Of a stretch of 64,000 nt of DNA, positions 33,001-44,485 are shown piece after piece. The number at the start of each line of letters is the position of its first letter. The stretch's first letter is position 1. The notes beneath the pieces are model-generated. The model searched no databases, was not told the DNA's origin, and saw only the letters and a program-made list of their open reading frames with translations. Source of the stretch: Biomphalaria glabrata (taxonomy: Eukaryota; Mollusca; Gastropoda; Planorbidae); the NCBI RefSeq assembly GCF_947242115.1, contig NC_074716.1:2142001-2206000 (forward strand). Direction: 5' to 3'. The translations under genes and the position numbers were made by a program.

Positions 33001-34884
33001 TCCAAACCTTCCTTGGAACACTAGTGTTCCACAAGGCTTGAATAGGAGTACCACAAACTACTTGAATAATTCAGCTAGAAAACCACCAGTGAATAAATCT
33101 CACTAAAAATCTCCTAAATATTCAGAATGTGCAAAGTGTTCCATTAAGGAAAAAGTTTGGGAACCACTGATCTAGTGGCCATCATGGCTGCAAATTTTCT
33201 TCCATTAAAAACTGAAGCTACAATTTTGCAGGACAAAATAAAAATAAAAATTCTTTGTCATGAAATGCTTTGTTTGTGTTCAACCTCCTTCCCAAGCTTA
33301 TTCTGAATTTAAAACATATTTAAGGTTCCCTTTCCATCCTGCCAACAGTAAATAGCACATGACTAGACAGCTATGTTGTGTAGGCAATATGTAGCAGAAT
33401 ATGTAGTCTCACTGTCTATGCTGCTCTTGTAAATGTAAAGTTGTAGTTAGTTTATTGTATTCAAGTCACAACACATTGCTGTTATTTGATTTTAGCATCT
33501 ACCAATATAAGATCACCAAGGCCATCAGAGGTGAAGTACAAGGTGGGACAGGTTGTGAAACATAAAATTTGGGGCTACAGAGGTGTCATAATTGGCTGGG
33601 ACCCTATAGCAAAGGTAGTGTAACTTTTTTTTTTTTACATTATCAAGTAATCTGATGAGCAGCTCGTTAATTATTCTATTGTTCACTGTGTCAGTTGGTT
33701 ATGTAGCAACTCAATTTAGATACACACGAAATGATTATTTTCTTGAATTGGTTTTCTTTCAGGCTCCTGAGGATTGGTTAAATCAAATGCACCCTGCAGA
33801 TAAAAGAGTGAGTCACTGGCGATAGCTCAAGAAAAAAACAAAAAAATTTTGTGGTTACATTTGTCTATTTAATTTTTTTTTCTTTTTTAAAAATAATTTT
33901 ATTGTAGTTTTTTTTTTTTAAATATAGTTGTGACTTTTTTGTCACTAGTTCCTCCACCTCCCCCCCCCCTCCCCCCATAAATTGTCAGAAATAAAATAGC
34001 GTAGGACCTTATTTTGCCCACTATCATATTGTGATTAAAAATTTTCTAGACATTTTTCTGTCTTTATTTTCTTGTTTCAAAAAGATTACAATAAATTATT
34101 TTTCTCTCAAATGAAAACATTGAAGATTATATCTGTGTTAAAAATGTTGGCATTAGATTTTTAACAGTTTATAAATTATTTTTTTCAGCACTGGAGAAAA
34201 ATACCAAATTATTCATTGTTAGTTGATGTAAGAGATCGTCCTGAGCCGCAGATGACCTATGTCCCCCAGGAGAATATCGAACTTCTCACAGATACTGAAG
34301 TAAATAATTTTTATATTAGTATTATTAGTGTTAGGGGGCCTTGTGGCTGAGCGGTAAAGCACTTGGCTTCTGAACCGGGTGTTTCTGGGTTCGAATCCTG
34401 GTGAAGACTGGGATTTTATAATTTCAGGATCTTTGGGCACCTCTGAGTCCACCCAGCTCTAATGGGTACCTGAAATTAGTCGGGGAAAAGTAAAGGCATT
34501 TGGTCAATGTACTGGCCACATGACACCCTCGTTAATTGTTGGCCACAGTAAACAGATGACCTTTACATCATCTGCCCTATAGATCGCAAGGTCTGGAATT
34601 TGGAACTGGGAACTATTATTAGTGGTCAGCCTTATGTCGAGCTTTTGATGCCAGGTAGAAACTATGCAATATAGTGCGGCTTTAAAACACCCATTGCTTC
34701 TCTCAATCTTTTCTCTCTAATACTGACGTACTTTTTAAAACGTATATTTCCACAATTTTAATTTGTTCTTTTTTTTTTTTTGTCTTAGATCCAGCACCCA
34801 AACTTACAAAACTATTTTGATTCTTTTGATGGAGTCAAGTATATCATGAGGCACGCATTGAAATATTTCTATCCAAGAGACTGA
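30037..34884 (+). CDS. Membrane-anchored YccV/HspQ-like domain protein
   Basis: Seven exons: 30037-30167, 30997-31097, 32803-32901, 33496-33614, 33763-33807, 34189-34299 and 34789-34884. All have GT-AG borders with agreeing phases, giving 233 residues. Residues 11-28 (GLLYIVLVLAIPLQYYIS) form a hydrophobic signal anchor. Residues about 124-230 form a YccV-type domain: KYKVGQVVKHKIWGYRGVII, GWDP, SLLVDVRDRP, YVPQENIELL, and the terminal HPNLQNYFDSFDG. In animals this domain is best known at the C-terminus of FBXO21; POLDIP2 also has it, but with an ApaG domain that is absent here. There is no F-box, so this is a stand-alone version. Its function is not known; the anchor suggests an endomembrane or mitochondrial-membrane location. 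The last intron but one and the early introns carry SINEs. Confidence 0.9.
30490..30905 (-). mobile_element. SINE family B, split by a SINE A insertion
   Basis: Minus-strand family B pieces 30490-30561 (GCGATACATAGGG, GGTCATCTGTTTCTTTGGCC) and 30744-30905 (AGGGTGTCCTGATG through GATTTGAACCCAGGATTTC) resume exactly across the inserted SINE A. In intron 1 of the YccV-domain gene. Confidence 0.85.
30562..30736 (+). mobile_element. tRNA-like SINE, family A, inserted in SINE B
   Basis: TGGATGGCTACCTAGTCATG ... CATGTAAAACATTTTAC, flanked by the duplication AACAGTT (30555-30561 and 30737-30743). Family A was therefore active after this family B copy inserted. Confidence 0.88.
31517..31690. repeat. 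21-bp minisatellite with GAATTC in each unit
   Basis: Eight to nine units of CAGAATTCCAGCAGAACAAC(T). All length changes are multiples of three, so the plus frame stays open as EFQQNNS repeats (31418-31813). It lies in intron 2 of the YccV-domain gene. No splice sites that would make it an exon were recognised. Confidence 0.9.
32990..33175. mobile_element. hAT-type MITE, family CAGTGGTTCCCAAACT
   Basis: Ends CAGTATTTCCAAACCTTCC / AAGTTTGGGAACCACTG, inner words CTAGTGTTCCACAAGG and ATGTGCAAAGTGTTCC. It matches 42540-42723 and 44286-44475. In intron 3 of the YccV-domain gene. Confidence 0.75.
34334..34620 (+). mobile_element. SINE family B, full-length
   Basis: The head is tRNA-like: GTGGCTGAGCGGTAAAGC (box A-like) and GGGTTCGAATCCTGGTG (box B). 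Then comes a body with GGGCACCTCTGAGTCCACCC and GGGAAAAGTAAAGG, and the end GATCGCAAGGTCTGGAA. It lies in intron 6 of the YccV-domain gene. It is the reference copy for the others. Confidence 0.85.
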
Positions 34885-35042
34885 AGTATCTGGAATTAGG
34901 GGCACATAATTTAGTATTTTTATTTTTAATGTATATTTTCATTTCATTGGTACGATTTGTATCCAGAATGAGAATGTAAAAGTTGCTGGCCCTGGAAGTA
35001 AGATTCAGGTCATGGAAGCATGATATTGACTTCTAAAGAGAG

Positions 35043-35047
<5 letters not shown>

Positions 35048-35082
<35 letters not shown>
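35048..35082. repeat. Poly(T), about 35 bp
   Basis: Uninterrupted T-run about 165 bp after the YccV-gene stop; an AATAAA follows at 35103. It could be the tail of a minus-strand insertion. Confidence 0.9.
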
Positions 35083-35084
<2 letters not shown>

Positions 35085-35267
35085 ATTTCGGGTCATAGAT
35101 AGAATAAACTGAATAGATTAAAAAAGGATGCACCCACTTATGGTTCTGTTTATAACTATAAGTAAAGATATTCCATATTATAAGAATGATAAAATTCCCA
35201 GCACAACTGGGTTTGATTTTCATGCCTTGGCTGAAAACAGTATTGCAGAGGTCTGTATTATTTTAAA

Positions 35268-35315
35268 GACAATCATTTTTTGAAGTAACGTTTGTATCAT
35301 TTAAGATAAGAATGA
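35268..35315 (+). mobile_element. LINE 3' tail fragment, family N
   Basis: TTTTTTGAAGTAACGTTTGT and TTTAAGATAAGAATG only; an extremely 5'-truncated copy. Confidence 0.5.
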
Positions 35316-35852
35316 TTTAGACAATATTTCGAGTTGCTACAATTATTTTGTTCAGACGTCAAAGCGGTATCTCTAAATTGTTGAAGAAATATTATTTCAC
35401 TTTCGATAATGATAAGATATTATTGAGTTATGCAACTTCATTGGCTCAAAACAATTATATTAGAATTGATATGGATTTAACAGTGTCCTTGTTATAGCGA
35501 TGGTAAACATGTTTCATTATTTGACTCTATCTTTATTCATTTCATTTACTTTTAATGGGGATGTGCTGGCCAAAATGTTAACTGCTTGGCTTCTATTCTA
35601 AGAGGTCTTTAGTTCAAATTTTCTGAATATTTCGATTTAAAGTATGATATTTTAAGGACATCTCTAAGGACACTCGGGTAAAAAAAAACTCTAAAAATTT
35701 GTTGAAAAAAAAAAGAGGGCTCAGCAGGTGTCATCAGTGGTTCCCCAAATGACCGCCCTCCATTTTATGGCGTTATGGGTTAACTATTTAACCCGATGTT
35801 ATATTCATTTCAAACACTGTCGTTGTCAATGGTGACACCATGATCACAACAC

Positions 35853-36012
35853 TGATGGCTGTTTGGGCATGAGGCATGCACTGTACAGTGTTGTCTTGAT
35901 GGTCCCAGGTTCGAACCCTGCCTGCTGCCATGCCACGCCATCCTGCAGGGGGTTTGCGCTAGGACGTAATAATCTTTATTTCTGAAGAGTGTCCTAAACA
36001 TGTAAAACAATC
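35853..36012 (+). mobile_element. tRNA-like SINE, family A (diverged)
   Basis: GGCTGTTTGGGCATGAGGCA, GTCCCAGGTTCGAACCCTGC, GCTAGGACGTAATAATC and ACATGTAAAAC. Box B is well preserved. Confidence 0.75.
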
Positions 36013-36084
36013 AGCAGTGCAGTGTTTGAACTTGACCTTATTCTATCATCATAAAGAACCCTCGCATTATGTAAATCATTCATA

Positions 36085-36212
36085 TAGTAGCTATAACATT
36101 CTAGATGGCAGTGCTGAACAAATGAAGACAACAGCACACTATTTTTCTTTGACACAGTCTGCAAAAGAGCTCACAGCTCAGCAGCCAAAAGGCTGGCTAG
36201 GAGAGGAAGAAT
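36085..36212 (+). mobile_element. Dispersed repeat, family C
   Basis: Encodes LDGSAEQMKTTAHYFSLTQS then AKELTAQQPKGWLGEEE, in frame and close to the peptide at 24272-24445. Confidence 0.5.
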
Positions 36213-36399
36213 GTAGCTACCTTAAACACTGCCTTAATAATGTGTAATTATGTTCTCTATGAATGGTTATGTTGTATTGGTTTAGTTTTCATTGACTTAG
36301 TTCATGTTTTGAAAGAACTGATATCATTATCTCATTTTCTTGTTCACTTGCTGCCAAAAGTCATGACTACTCTCTTGGTTAATGTCATTGTTCTCCGGA

Positions 36400-36735
36400 T
36401 GTCCAGTGTTCATGTCTGAAGTGCCAAGTGCTTTGACCAACATGGTGCAGATTAAGTCTTTCATATTGAGTTGACTGCTGATGTTTCATCTCCTCTCTGC
36501 CGGTGGTCCCTTCTGGGGCATAGGCCACCAACCAGCTTCCTCCAGGCGTCTCGGTTCTGGGCAAATCTCTCCAACTGTCCCCACGTTTTGCCCATCTGCT
36601 TCCAGATTGCGATGCCATGTATTCCTGGGCCGTCCCCTCTTCCTCTTTCCTTGGGGGTTCCAGGTTAGTGCTTGACTTGTTAAGTTGGATGCAGGCTTGC
36701 GAAGGGTGTGACCTATCCATCTCCAGCATGGTTTT
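36400..36735 (-). mobile_element. LINE ORF2 C-terminal remnant
   Basis: In mixed minus-strand frames it shows [29 protein letters not shown] and [20 protein letters not shown]. This GRP.NTW...E type ending is common in non-LTR retrotransposon C-termini. Decayed and truncated at both ends. Confidence 0.6.
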
Positions 36736-36971
36736 TATGATTCACAGAAAAACCCAAAAAAAACCCAGCTGTTTGACCTTGGTATTTTTAGTTTGAGAGT
36801 AAGATTTTTTTTTCAATAGACAATTTACTAACCACATTGAATTGTTTAAAGGAGCCTGACTAAACGTCTGCCACTTAGATCTGACATGTGACATTTTTCT
36901 TTACTTAATCTGTTCTATGTATGTTTTACTTATTGAATAGCTTTATCATTAGTCTCGTGTGAAATATATAA

Positions 36972-37215
36972 GTTAATAATAATAATAATAATCTTTATTG
37001 TCCGTATGGAAATTTGTCTTACAATTTGTGCATTACACCAAACAAAAAACATTATAACTTTAAGAAACCAAAGTGTACATTCACACCAGACTCACTCATA
37101 ATTTACATGTGACAAAGTTTATACCAGATTGTTCTTATTTAATGATTTGATTGCCAGGGGAACAAAAAGAGTGTTTGTGTCTGTTTGTCTTTGCCATCGG
37201 TGTCTTGTATCTCTT
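36972..37215 (-). mobile_element. LINE 3' end, family M
   Basis: An (ATT)n tail (TAATAATAATAATAAT on plus), then TCTTATTTAATGATTTGATT and TTTGTGTCTGTTTGTC. Reverse complement of 25450-25795. Confidence 0.75.
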
Positions 37216-37574
37216 TTGTGATGGTAAAAGAATTGTTGTTTTTTTTTTTGGTTGTGGTAATTTAAATATTTTGTTTTATTAAAGATGTTCATATTACTAA
37301 ATAGAACCATGGGGTCACATGAGGCTGAGAACGAACGGGGGGAAAGTCTTATTAATTATGTTTAATTATTTAATTAAAATGAAATATTTATCTATGTTTA
37401 TTGTAAATCATTCAAAAAGTTGAATTGAAATGGTTCTCAAATTTTGCCTTGAATTAACAAAATATTTATTTCACCTATACACTTACATACAGCTGTATTG
37501 GACCATATTTTATTTTAAAATTTCTGACATTTTTAGTCTTGTATTTCCTGTATTCTAAATGAGTGGGGTCGGTT

Positions 37575-37690
37575 ACCTTAATTCTCAATGCCGCTTTAGT
37601 TGCGCCATTAGAACATGGAATGGGTTGCCTGAATCAGCCAGGAAAAGCCACGACTTGGCAGAGTTCATGTCTGTCGTAATGATTTGTTTT
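37575..37690 (+). mobile_element. LINE fragment, family N
   Basis: CATTAGAACATGGAATGGGT, TGCCTGAATCAGCCAGG and GACTTGGCAGAGTT; encodes AIRTWNGLPESARKSHDLAE. Confidence 0.65.
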
Positions 37691-39290
37691 TTAGTAACCT
37701 CTGTAATTTATAAGGTCAATGCTTCCACTGTGTTGAGTAATTTGTTTGTTTTTCAACTGCTGTGCAATACTTGTAGGTATTTGTTTATTAGTCTTGTAAT
37801 CATAATTCAACAGACAACAGCCTCATGGCATAAGATTCTGTGTTTTAATTTTCAACTGCCATCATAGAATTTTGTCTGACATGGCCAAACAAAGAACATT
37901 CTCATTTCATGGTAGCGTGATTATTTATTTTGTGAAGGAAAAGCTACAACCTACTCAGCATTGTGAATGTTTGTTGGTTTTCATCCTAATGCATTGAAAC
38001 TTTGATATTGCTTTTTTGTTCTGGTCTGTGAGACAAGATCAGTGACAAATTTTTCTAGGTTTTATAAATGATTATCTTTTGGATATTTAAGTTGTTGAAA
38101 TGGGTGAGAATGATTCTAGAAATACCATAGTACTTCTATTTTGTAGTCAAGTTGAAGTCTCGGTAAAAATGTGTATTTCTTTCTTCCTTCCCAGACTCCT
38201 CTGATAACAATTGTAATTTCATGCATGAAAAAGTGAACAGGTGTACTACAGTTCATATTTTAAAAAAGTATGATGGGTTATTGTAATATTGATTATCTTT
38301 AAAATAACCTTTTACTGATTATATTTTGCCTATTGTCATTATTAAATGAGGTAGAAACTGACATTTCAATAGCTCAAGAATTTTGTTGTAACTTGTATGA
38401 CTCTTACTTTATACATTATGTAAATATGCTTTAAGTTAATTTGACTGCTGCCTGATTTCAAAGGTTGTAAACCCCCCCCCCCCCCCCCCATCCCCTTTCA
38501 GCTGACTACTATTTTTTCTGAACAAAATTGTCAGTGCTTATTTGCATTTGAAAATGACCTTTGATCTTTTCATAGTTTTCGACTTAGCGATCTTGACATT
38601 GACAAACACATTTAGTTGTGTGTACACACGATTTCTGTCTTGGAACAAAAATGTATCACTATTTATTTTGTCTGACTGCATTGTTATTGTCATGCCAGTT
38701 ATGAATTGAATTAAAGGAAAAATCTATATCTATACAGTAGTTGTGATCTTTTACCATTGTGTTCACCATTTGATCAGCTGCATGGACATGTAGAGACTCT
38801 GATAGTGTGTGCTAGTTATTGGGGCCCTTCAGAATGATTGAGGCCATTTTGTGGCAGAGTTTTAAATGGACATTTACTGACATAAAGCTTCTCCTTTGCA
38901 AGCAAACTTAGCACAATCATTTTGACTGAACCCTGAAATAATTCATTACTATATGACAATGGGAATCATGAACATTTTTTTACAGAGGAATGAAAGGTTG
39001 TAATCTATTAATACTAAACAGCAAACATTTGTTGTCTCCCTTTTTACTGTAAACAGAAAATTACCTTCCTTAGACCAGCTTCATAGCAGCTGTGTACTTC
39101 AGAATTGAAGATTGTGACAGCAGTCCTAAGTGCATAGCACAATATCAAACAGCCAATCAATCACAACTGTAACACATTGCCTACAGCAAACAATTTGTTA
39201 CCCAGAACAACACACAAGGACAATAAGACAGGAAAATATTTTTTTATTTCTGTCAACAAATAAAAAGACAAAAAGAAATGGTAAGACACA
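37691..39290. other. Unassigned stretch
   Basis: AT-rich, no exon recognised, with a C-run near 38473. The 3' UTR of the plus-strand YccV-domain gene could reach into it, but no end site can be fixed. Confidence 0.3.
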
Positions 39291-39297
39291 TGTCTCA

Positions 39298-39540
39298 ACG
39301 CTTTGACACACAATGTAATGGCTCAATGGTTTGACACACAATGTAATGGACAATGGTTTGACACACAATGTAATGGCTCAATGGTTTGACACACAATGTA
39401 TTGGCCCAAAGGTTTAACACACATTGTAATAGCCTAATGGTTTTACACACAATATAATGGCCTAATGGTTTAACACACAATGTATTGGTCCAATAGTTGA
39501 ACACAGAATGTATTGGCCCAATGGTTTGACACACAATTTA
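39298..39540. repeat. 28-bp minisatellite
   Basis: About nine diverged units containing GGTTTGACACACAATGTAAT and GGCTCAAT. The minus frame stays open across it (repeated CVKPLGHYIVC-like units), most likely by chance. Confidence 0.92.
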
Positions 39541-39544
39541 CAAT

Positions 39545-40465
39545 TTATAGATTACAACAATGCCCTGAAAGCCAGCAGGGAGATAATTCATGTTTGACAA
39601 ATGCCAAGAGAGTTCTTTGATATGTAATTGTTGATTTCATACATTTGATGATTATTACTAATACAAAATTATAAATTATAAAAAATATATGCATAATTTA
39701 AAAACCAAAACAAATACAACAAAAAGCATATATTAGATGACGAAACAATGGAACTTTCCACTGCTGAAGTCACCAAAGTTGGAATAGGAGAGGGAGAGAA
39801 GAAATGGAGTGCTGTTACTTCATCAAGTACAACGAATCAGTTCGGAATGACAAGTCACATGCTTTAGGAATGTTTGCAGTAATTTGTAACATTTCCACAA
39901 CAAAACACTTAAAACAACAAAACAAGTTGGAGATATTTTCAATTAGGATCTGCACTTAATAGTGATATATCCTTTGGCATAGATCAAGTATTTAATAGTT
40001 TGAACTTTGACCAAACTGCATTCGAAAGGTCATCGTTCACATTGAATATTTAAATCGGTTCCAAAAATGGTCGTCTGCTATTTTCAACAATATCATTTGC
40101 TGCCCTTTGTGAGGTTTTGCACGGCAGGTGAAAGGTCGTTGATGAAGAAGAGAGCACCTGGCGGCTTTCGAAAGTGACAGCTGGACATTTATTACAAAGG
40201 CCCGGAAATACACATTTGAGACCAAAAGGAAATTGATAGCCAAGGATAGATGTAGACGTCGGAAAGAGAACCTAAACCGACTGTCGGCAGTCAACGGTTG
40301 TCTGCGCTGGATGTGTCAAAATAGGCAGATCTAGATCTCAGCTAGGACTGTTTAACCACATGAAATACTGCACTCCTCCTTAATCTTCAAACTTGAAGAC
40401 AAGATTTATTATTTGTTTGTCCTGAATTTCTGAGAAATTTTAATTTCAAACAAACAAGCAATATG
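39545..40465. other. Unassigned stretch
   Basis: 40080-40300 is more GC-balanced than its surroundings, with an 85-codon minus-strand frame. Without splice sites or motifs it is not called a gene. Confidence 0.3.
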
Positions 40466-40469
40466 TTAC

Positions 40470-40672
40470 TAAGCATAAACCACTTGACTAGCTATCAAGG
40501 GGCCTTGAGTTCGAATGCTGACTCAAGATGAGTTGTGCTCAGCATCTAAAGACAGAATGGAAACCTTCTCCCACGTACCCGTTCCTCCCACTGATCCACA
40601 AAAGTGCTTTGACCATAGCACACTGAGCAGTGCTATAACCATGAAAAAGGCTCTATACAAAAGCTGATTTGT
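40470..40672 (+). mobile_element. SINE-like repeat, family C2
   Basis: Contains CACTTGACTAGCTATCAAGG, GAGTTCGAATGCTG (box-B-like), GCATCTAAAGACAGAATGG and AAACCTTCTCCCA. A second copy is at 41240. Probably a third tRNA-like SINE family. Confidence 0.55.
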
Positions 40673-40867
40673 CTAGAATGTAAAAAAAAAAAAGGTCTTT
40701 GACGTCCTCTCATGGCACTCACAAAATAAAACTGCAAGAAAAATGTCAAATGATTTTTTGTACAATTAAAATGTAAAAAGACAGACTATTGGCACAACTA
40801 AAATGGAAAAAGACAAATCGACAACTTTTTTGTCTGTGGTTATTCTTGACGTAGAGATACCTTAGAA

Positions 40868-41056
40868 CAGCGGTTCTCAACCTTTTATGCTCGGCGACCC
40901 CTTTTTACAATCCACCACTCTGCTGCGACCCCCCCCCCTCCAAACACACACATACAGCAAAAGAAGAGTAGACAATTTTCGATGGTCTTAGGCGACCCCT
41001 GGCAAATTGTCATTCGACCCTCAAGGGGGTCGCGACCCACAGGTTGAGAACCCCTG
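40868..41056. mobile_element. SPIN-like hAT MITE
   Basis: Terminal inverted repeats CAGCGGTTCTCAACC / GGTTGAGAACCCCTG, subterminal GGTCGCGACCC, and a GATGGTCTTAGGCGACCCC segment. An 8-bp duplication with one mismatch flanks it (CCTTAGAA / CTTTAGAA). The ends closely resemble the SPIN hAT family as I recall its consensus; it is non-coding. Confidence 0.8.
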
Positions 41057-41239
41057 CTTTAGAAAGTGATTTTATGCTCTACTCTGGACACTATAATTTT
41101 TTTCAAAGATGTCAATCAAGCAGTAAGGACAGCATTTCAAACTTAGCAATATAAATTAAAAAAAAAAAATCTTAAGAAATTTTTTTTTTTTAATTTGACA
41201 CAAATAAAAGAAGTTTTTAAAAAAAATTCACAAAAATGG

Positions 41240-41365
41240 ACAGTGTGGTTGAGTAGTATAAGCAACGTGGCCACCTATCAAGGGGGGCTAAAAATTAAAT
41301 CCTAAACTAAGCTGTGTTTGTGGAGCACCTAAATCTAAAGGCAGCATGGGAAACTTCTCCCATCT
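41240..41365 (+). mobile_element. SINE-like repeat, family C2
   Basis: GTGGTTGAGTAGTATAAGCA, CCACCTATCAAGGGG, GAGCACCTAAATCTAAAGG and CAGCATGGGAAACTTCTCCC. It runs directly into the 43-bp array. Confidence 0.5.
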
Positions 41366-41627
41366 TTCACCATAGGTCCACACTAGAGATTGGAACAGAA
41401 TGCACTGACTTTGGTTAGGTCCACACTAGAGATTGGACCAGAATGCACTGAGTATGGTTAGGTCCACACAAGAGATTGGACCAGAATGCACTGAGTTTGG
41501 TTAGGTCCACACAAGAGATTGGACCAGAATGCACTGAGTTTGGTTAGGTCCACACAAGAGATTGGACCAGAATGCACTGAGTTTGGTTAGGTCCACACTA
41601 GAGATTGGACCAGAGTTTGGCGTAGCA
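41366..41627. repeat. 43-bp minisatellite, about 6 copies
   Basis: Unit contains TAGGTCCACACAAGAGATTG and GACCAGAATGCACTGAGTTT. It begins at the edge of the SINE-like copy, so it may have expanded from that repeat's end. Confidence 0.95.
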
Positions 41628-41654
41628 ATTTAAATCAAATCAAATAAAATAGAA

Positions 41655-42033
41655 ATACATCCTATAACAAGGCTACATAATGAGCCCATCCTATAACAAG
41701 GCTACATAATGAGCCCATGCTATAACAAGGCTACATAATGAGCCCATCCTATAACAAGGCTACATAATGAGCCCATCCTATAACAAGGCTACATAATGAG
41801 CCCATCCTATAACAAGGCTACATAATGAGCCCATCCTATAAAAAGGCTACATAATGGTCCCATGCTATAACAATGCTACATAATGAGCCCATCCTATAAC
41901 AAGGCTACATAATGATCCCATGCTATAACAAGGCTACATAATGATCCCATGCTATAACAAGGACATATAATGATCCCATGCTATAACAAGGCTACATAAT
42001 GAGCCCATGCTATAACAAGGACATATAATGATC
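41655..42033. repeat. 29-bp minisatellite, about 13 copies
   Basis: Unit CCTATAACAAGGCTACATAA plus TGAGCCCAT, with variants TGATCCCAT and GGACATATAA. Confidence 0.96.
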
Positions 42034-42539
42034 TGAGCACATTTTTTTTCTCAATAAGATTATCACATTTTCGCACATATACCCCGCACTAATTATAAAA
42101 TCAGTAAAAACAAAATCGTATGACCCCCCACCCTTATGTATTCCGCATATGCAAATCGTGATTGGCAGTAATCTACCGGTACATAATGCACTATCATCAG
42201 TGCTATTTCTTTTCTTAAGGTTTGGAATGAGATGTTTTTAAAGCTTTCCAATGTACAGTTCACAACCACAGGAGGTATAAAGACCCACCCCCTATGTCCA
42301 TAGTCTCATTTATGCTATTTATATGAGTAAAATCAATTTTGTATACCTACACAGCTGTTGACTGTTTGTAAAACCAGCGGGTTCTATGTGTAAAAATATG
42401 AGAATTCCAAGTAAAGGCACAGAGTAAAGCATTTGGCCAAAGCCTCTGAAATGTATCTCTTGTTTCTAACTTCACAGAAGAACACAGCTATTGATATGTA
42501 TACATGAACATGGAATATATTTAATTGATTGTCTTTTAG
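42034..42539. other. Unassigned stretch
   Basis: Nothing recognised; no open frame with family motifs and no tandem structure. Confidence 0.3.
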
Positions 42540-42723
42540 CAGTGGTTCCCAAACTGTGTTCTGTGGAACTCTACAAAAGTTTCACAAACTACTGGATTAA
42601 TGAAAAAGTAGGTCACCACGTGAATTAAAATCTCTCTAAAAAAAAGAAGAAAAGTGTTCCGTTAAATAGCCTACTCAGAATGTGCGAAGTGTTCCGTAAA
42701 GGAAAAAGGTTTGGGAACCACTG
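42540..42723. mobile_element. hAT-type MITE, family CAGTGGTTCCCAAACT
   Basis: CAGTGGTTCCCAAACTGTG / TTTGGGAACCACTG, with the inner word CCACGTGAATTAA. Imperfect 8-bp flanks TCTTTTAG / TCTTACAG. Confidence 0.8.
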
Positions 42724-43244
42724 TCTTACAGGAAGAGAGCAATGTTAAGAATAAATACATTTTGGAAGCTAGCATTATAAGCACTCTTCAGTTTATGAAG
42801 GCAGAAAGCAGTTTATGTAAAGATCAAAGAAATACGGTACAAATAAAGATCATTGAATCATATTGGAACATAAGTCATCAATGAAAACTTGAAAACATGG
42901 ATATGAGGATTATTACATTTTCTGGTTAGGAATTCTAGTCATAAGTTATAAATAAATATATCACACTATTTCTATCCTTATCCTACAGTATTGACTTGTT
43001 GAGTTTCAGAAATGGCGATTATTGCTTCAGAGCCAACATCAGCTTCAGGAGGTCAGGAAGTGACAGTATGTATGGTTTGAATTTAGAACCATCTAGAAAA
43101 CAGACCAAAGGGTTGACCACAAGGCCAGGCAGCCATCAGCTTGCAACCCTAAGCCTTATCTGTTTCACAAAGTTTAGGTAATATTCATTTCACAATAATG
43201 AAATTAACTGCTACATCTTATAAGTTACTGATGTAACCGGTACT

Positions 43245-43460
43245 TAAAAAAAAAAAAGATAATTACGTCCTACGCATGCCCCTGTGTCAATTTAGTCATG
43301 CATGCTAATCAGTGACTTAAACTCTACCAAGTCGTTGATTTTCCTGGCTAGCTCAGGCAACCCACTCCATGCTCTAATAACACTAGGGAAGAAGGAGTAT
43401 TTGTACAAATTTGGTCTAGAATATGGAATAAGAAATGTGCCTGTATCTTTGTGTCAATCT
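43245..43460 (-). mobile_element. LINE 3' fragment, family N
   Basis: GATAATTACGTCCTACGCAT, GGCTAGCTCAGGCAACCCA and AGGGAAGAAGGAGTATTTG: reverse complement of the 26585 copy. Confidence 0.75.
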
Positions 43461-44285
43461 AAGTATTATATAATTTCAATTATAAACTAATCTAATCCAG
43501 CTTTAATTAGTATGGTTAAAAAATAATATAAGCTTGTGTATACAACAACTATGCTTTAGTCATGGGTGGTAATGATTGAAGGCTCATTTGAACTATCTGC
43601 TGATCATGTGGTATTCATTTCGGACTGTCATCACAATAATTGTGAGTTTGGAACACTGCCAGCTTCCATCACCAACCATTCTGAAGGAACATCTAAAACT
43701 TATACTCAAAACGATATACTCATGAAACTTAAAAAAACCCAAACAACATTGAAATCTATGTTTGATATGTACCATAAAGTAGCTAACAGGATTATTATTA
43801 GCAAAAACAATTTTTTAATCTCTGCAGAGACCAAATTTAAAGTTTACAAAAAAATTTAAAGTAGAATAACTTAAGCACTTTATGCAAGGGAATGTATAGA
43901 AACACATTGCAAGAGAGAAACTTCACAAAGCAAAACCCATTTTAAATCTAAAAAAAAAAGCATAATTATAATCTTGAATTTTATGAGAGAAAGATTGAAT
44001 ACATATAAAATTAAAAAACATTCACTTATCATATCTGAGTAGCCTACTACAAAACAAAGTTGGTATACTCAACAATAGTTTAAATAAGAAACAATTTTAC
44101 AAAAAATATCAATAATATTATTTGAAAACTATACTAGTAATATAATAAAAACAAACTATTTCATTGAACAAAACTGATAAAAATTTTCAATAAAAGAATA
44201 CATTTGTAAGTAACAAAAACATTATTCCAGAACAAAATGATATAAATGTCATATATTTGTATTGTGTTTGCAGTATAGTCTAGAC

Positions 44286-44475
44286 CAGTGCTTCCCAAAC
44301 TATGTTCATGGAACCCTAGTGTTCTGCAAGGCCTGACTAGGTGTTCCACAAACTACTGGAACAATTAACTAGTAGGCCACCACGTGAATTAATTTCTCAG
44401 AAAAATAACCAAAGTGTTGCACTAAATACCCAGAATGTGCAAAGTGTTCCGCTAAGAAAAGTTTGGGAACCACTG
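44286..44475. mobile_element. hAT-type MITE at the receptor stop codon
   Basis: CAGTGCTTCCCAAACT / AAGTTTGGGAACCACTG, flanked by GTCTAGAC (44278-44285) and GTCTAAAC (44476-44483). The right duplication ends two bases before the receptor stop codon, so the MITE forms the start of the receptor's 3' UTR. Confidence 0.88.
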
Positions 44476-44485
44476 GTCTAAACCT

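Noticed and set aside
34334-34410. tRNA gene at GTGGCTGAGCGGT ... GGTTCGAATCC
   Set aside because: Box A and B are present, but the acceptor stem does not pair and the sequence continues into a SINE body repeated elsewhere.
39295-39534. Cys-rich 79-codon repeat protein
   Set aside because: A frame through a 28-bp minisatellite; 28 is not a multiple of three, so the repeat peptide changes frame between units and shows no selection.
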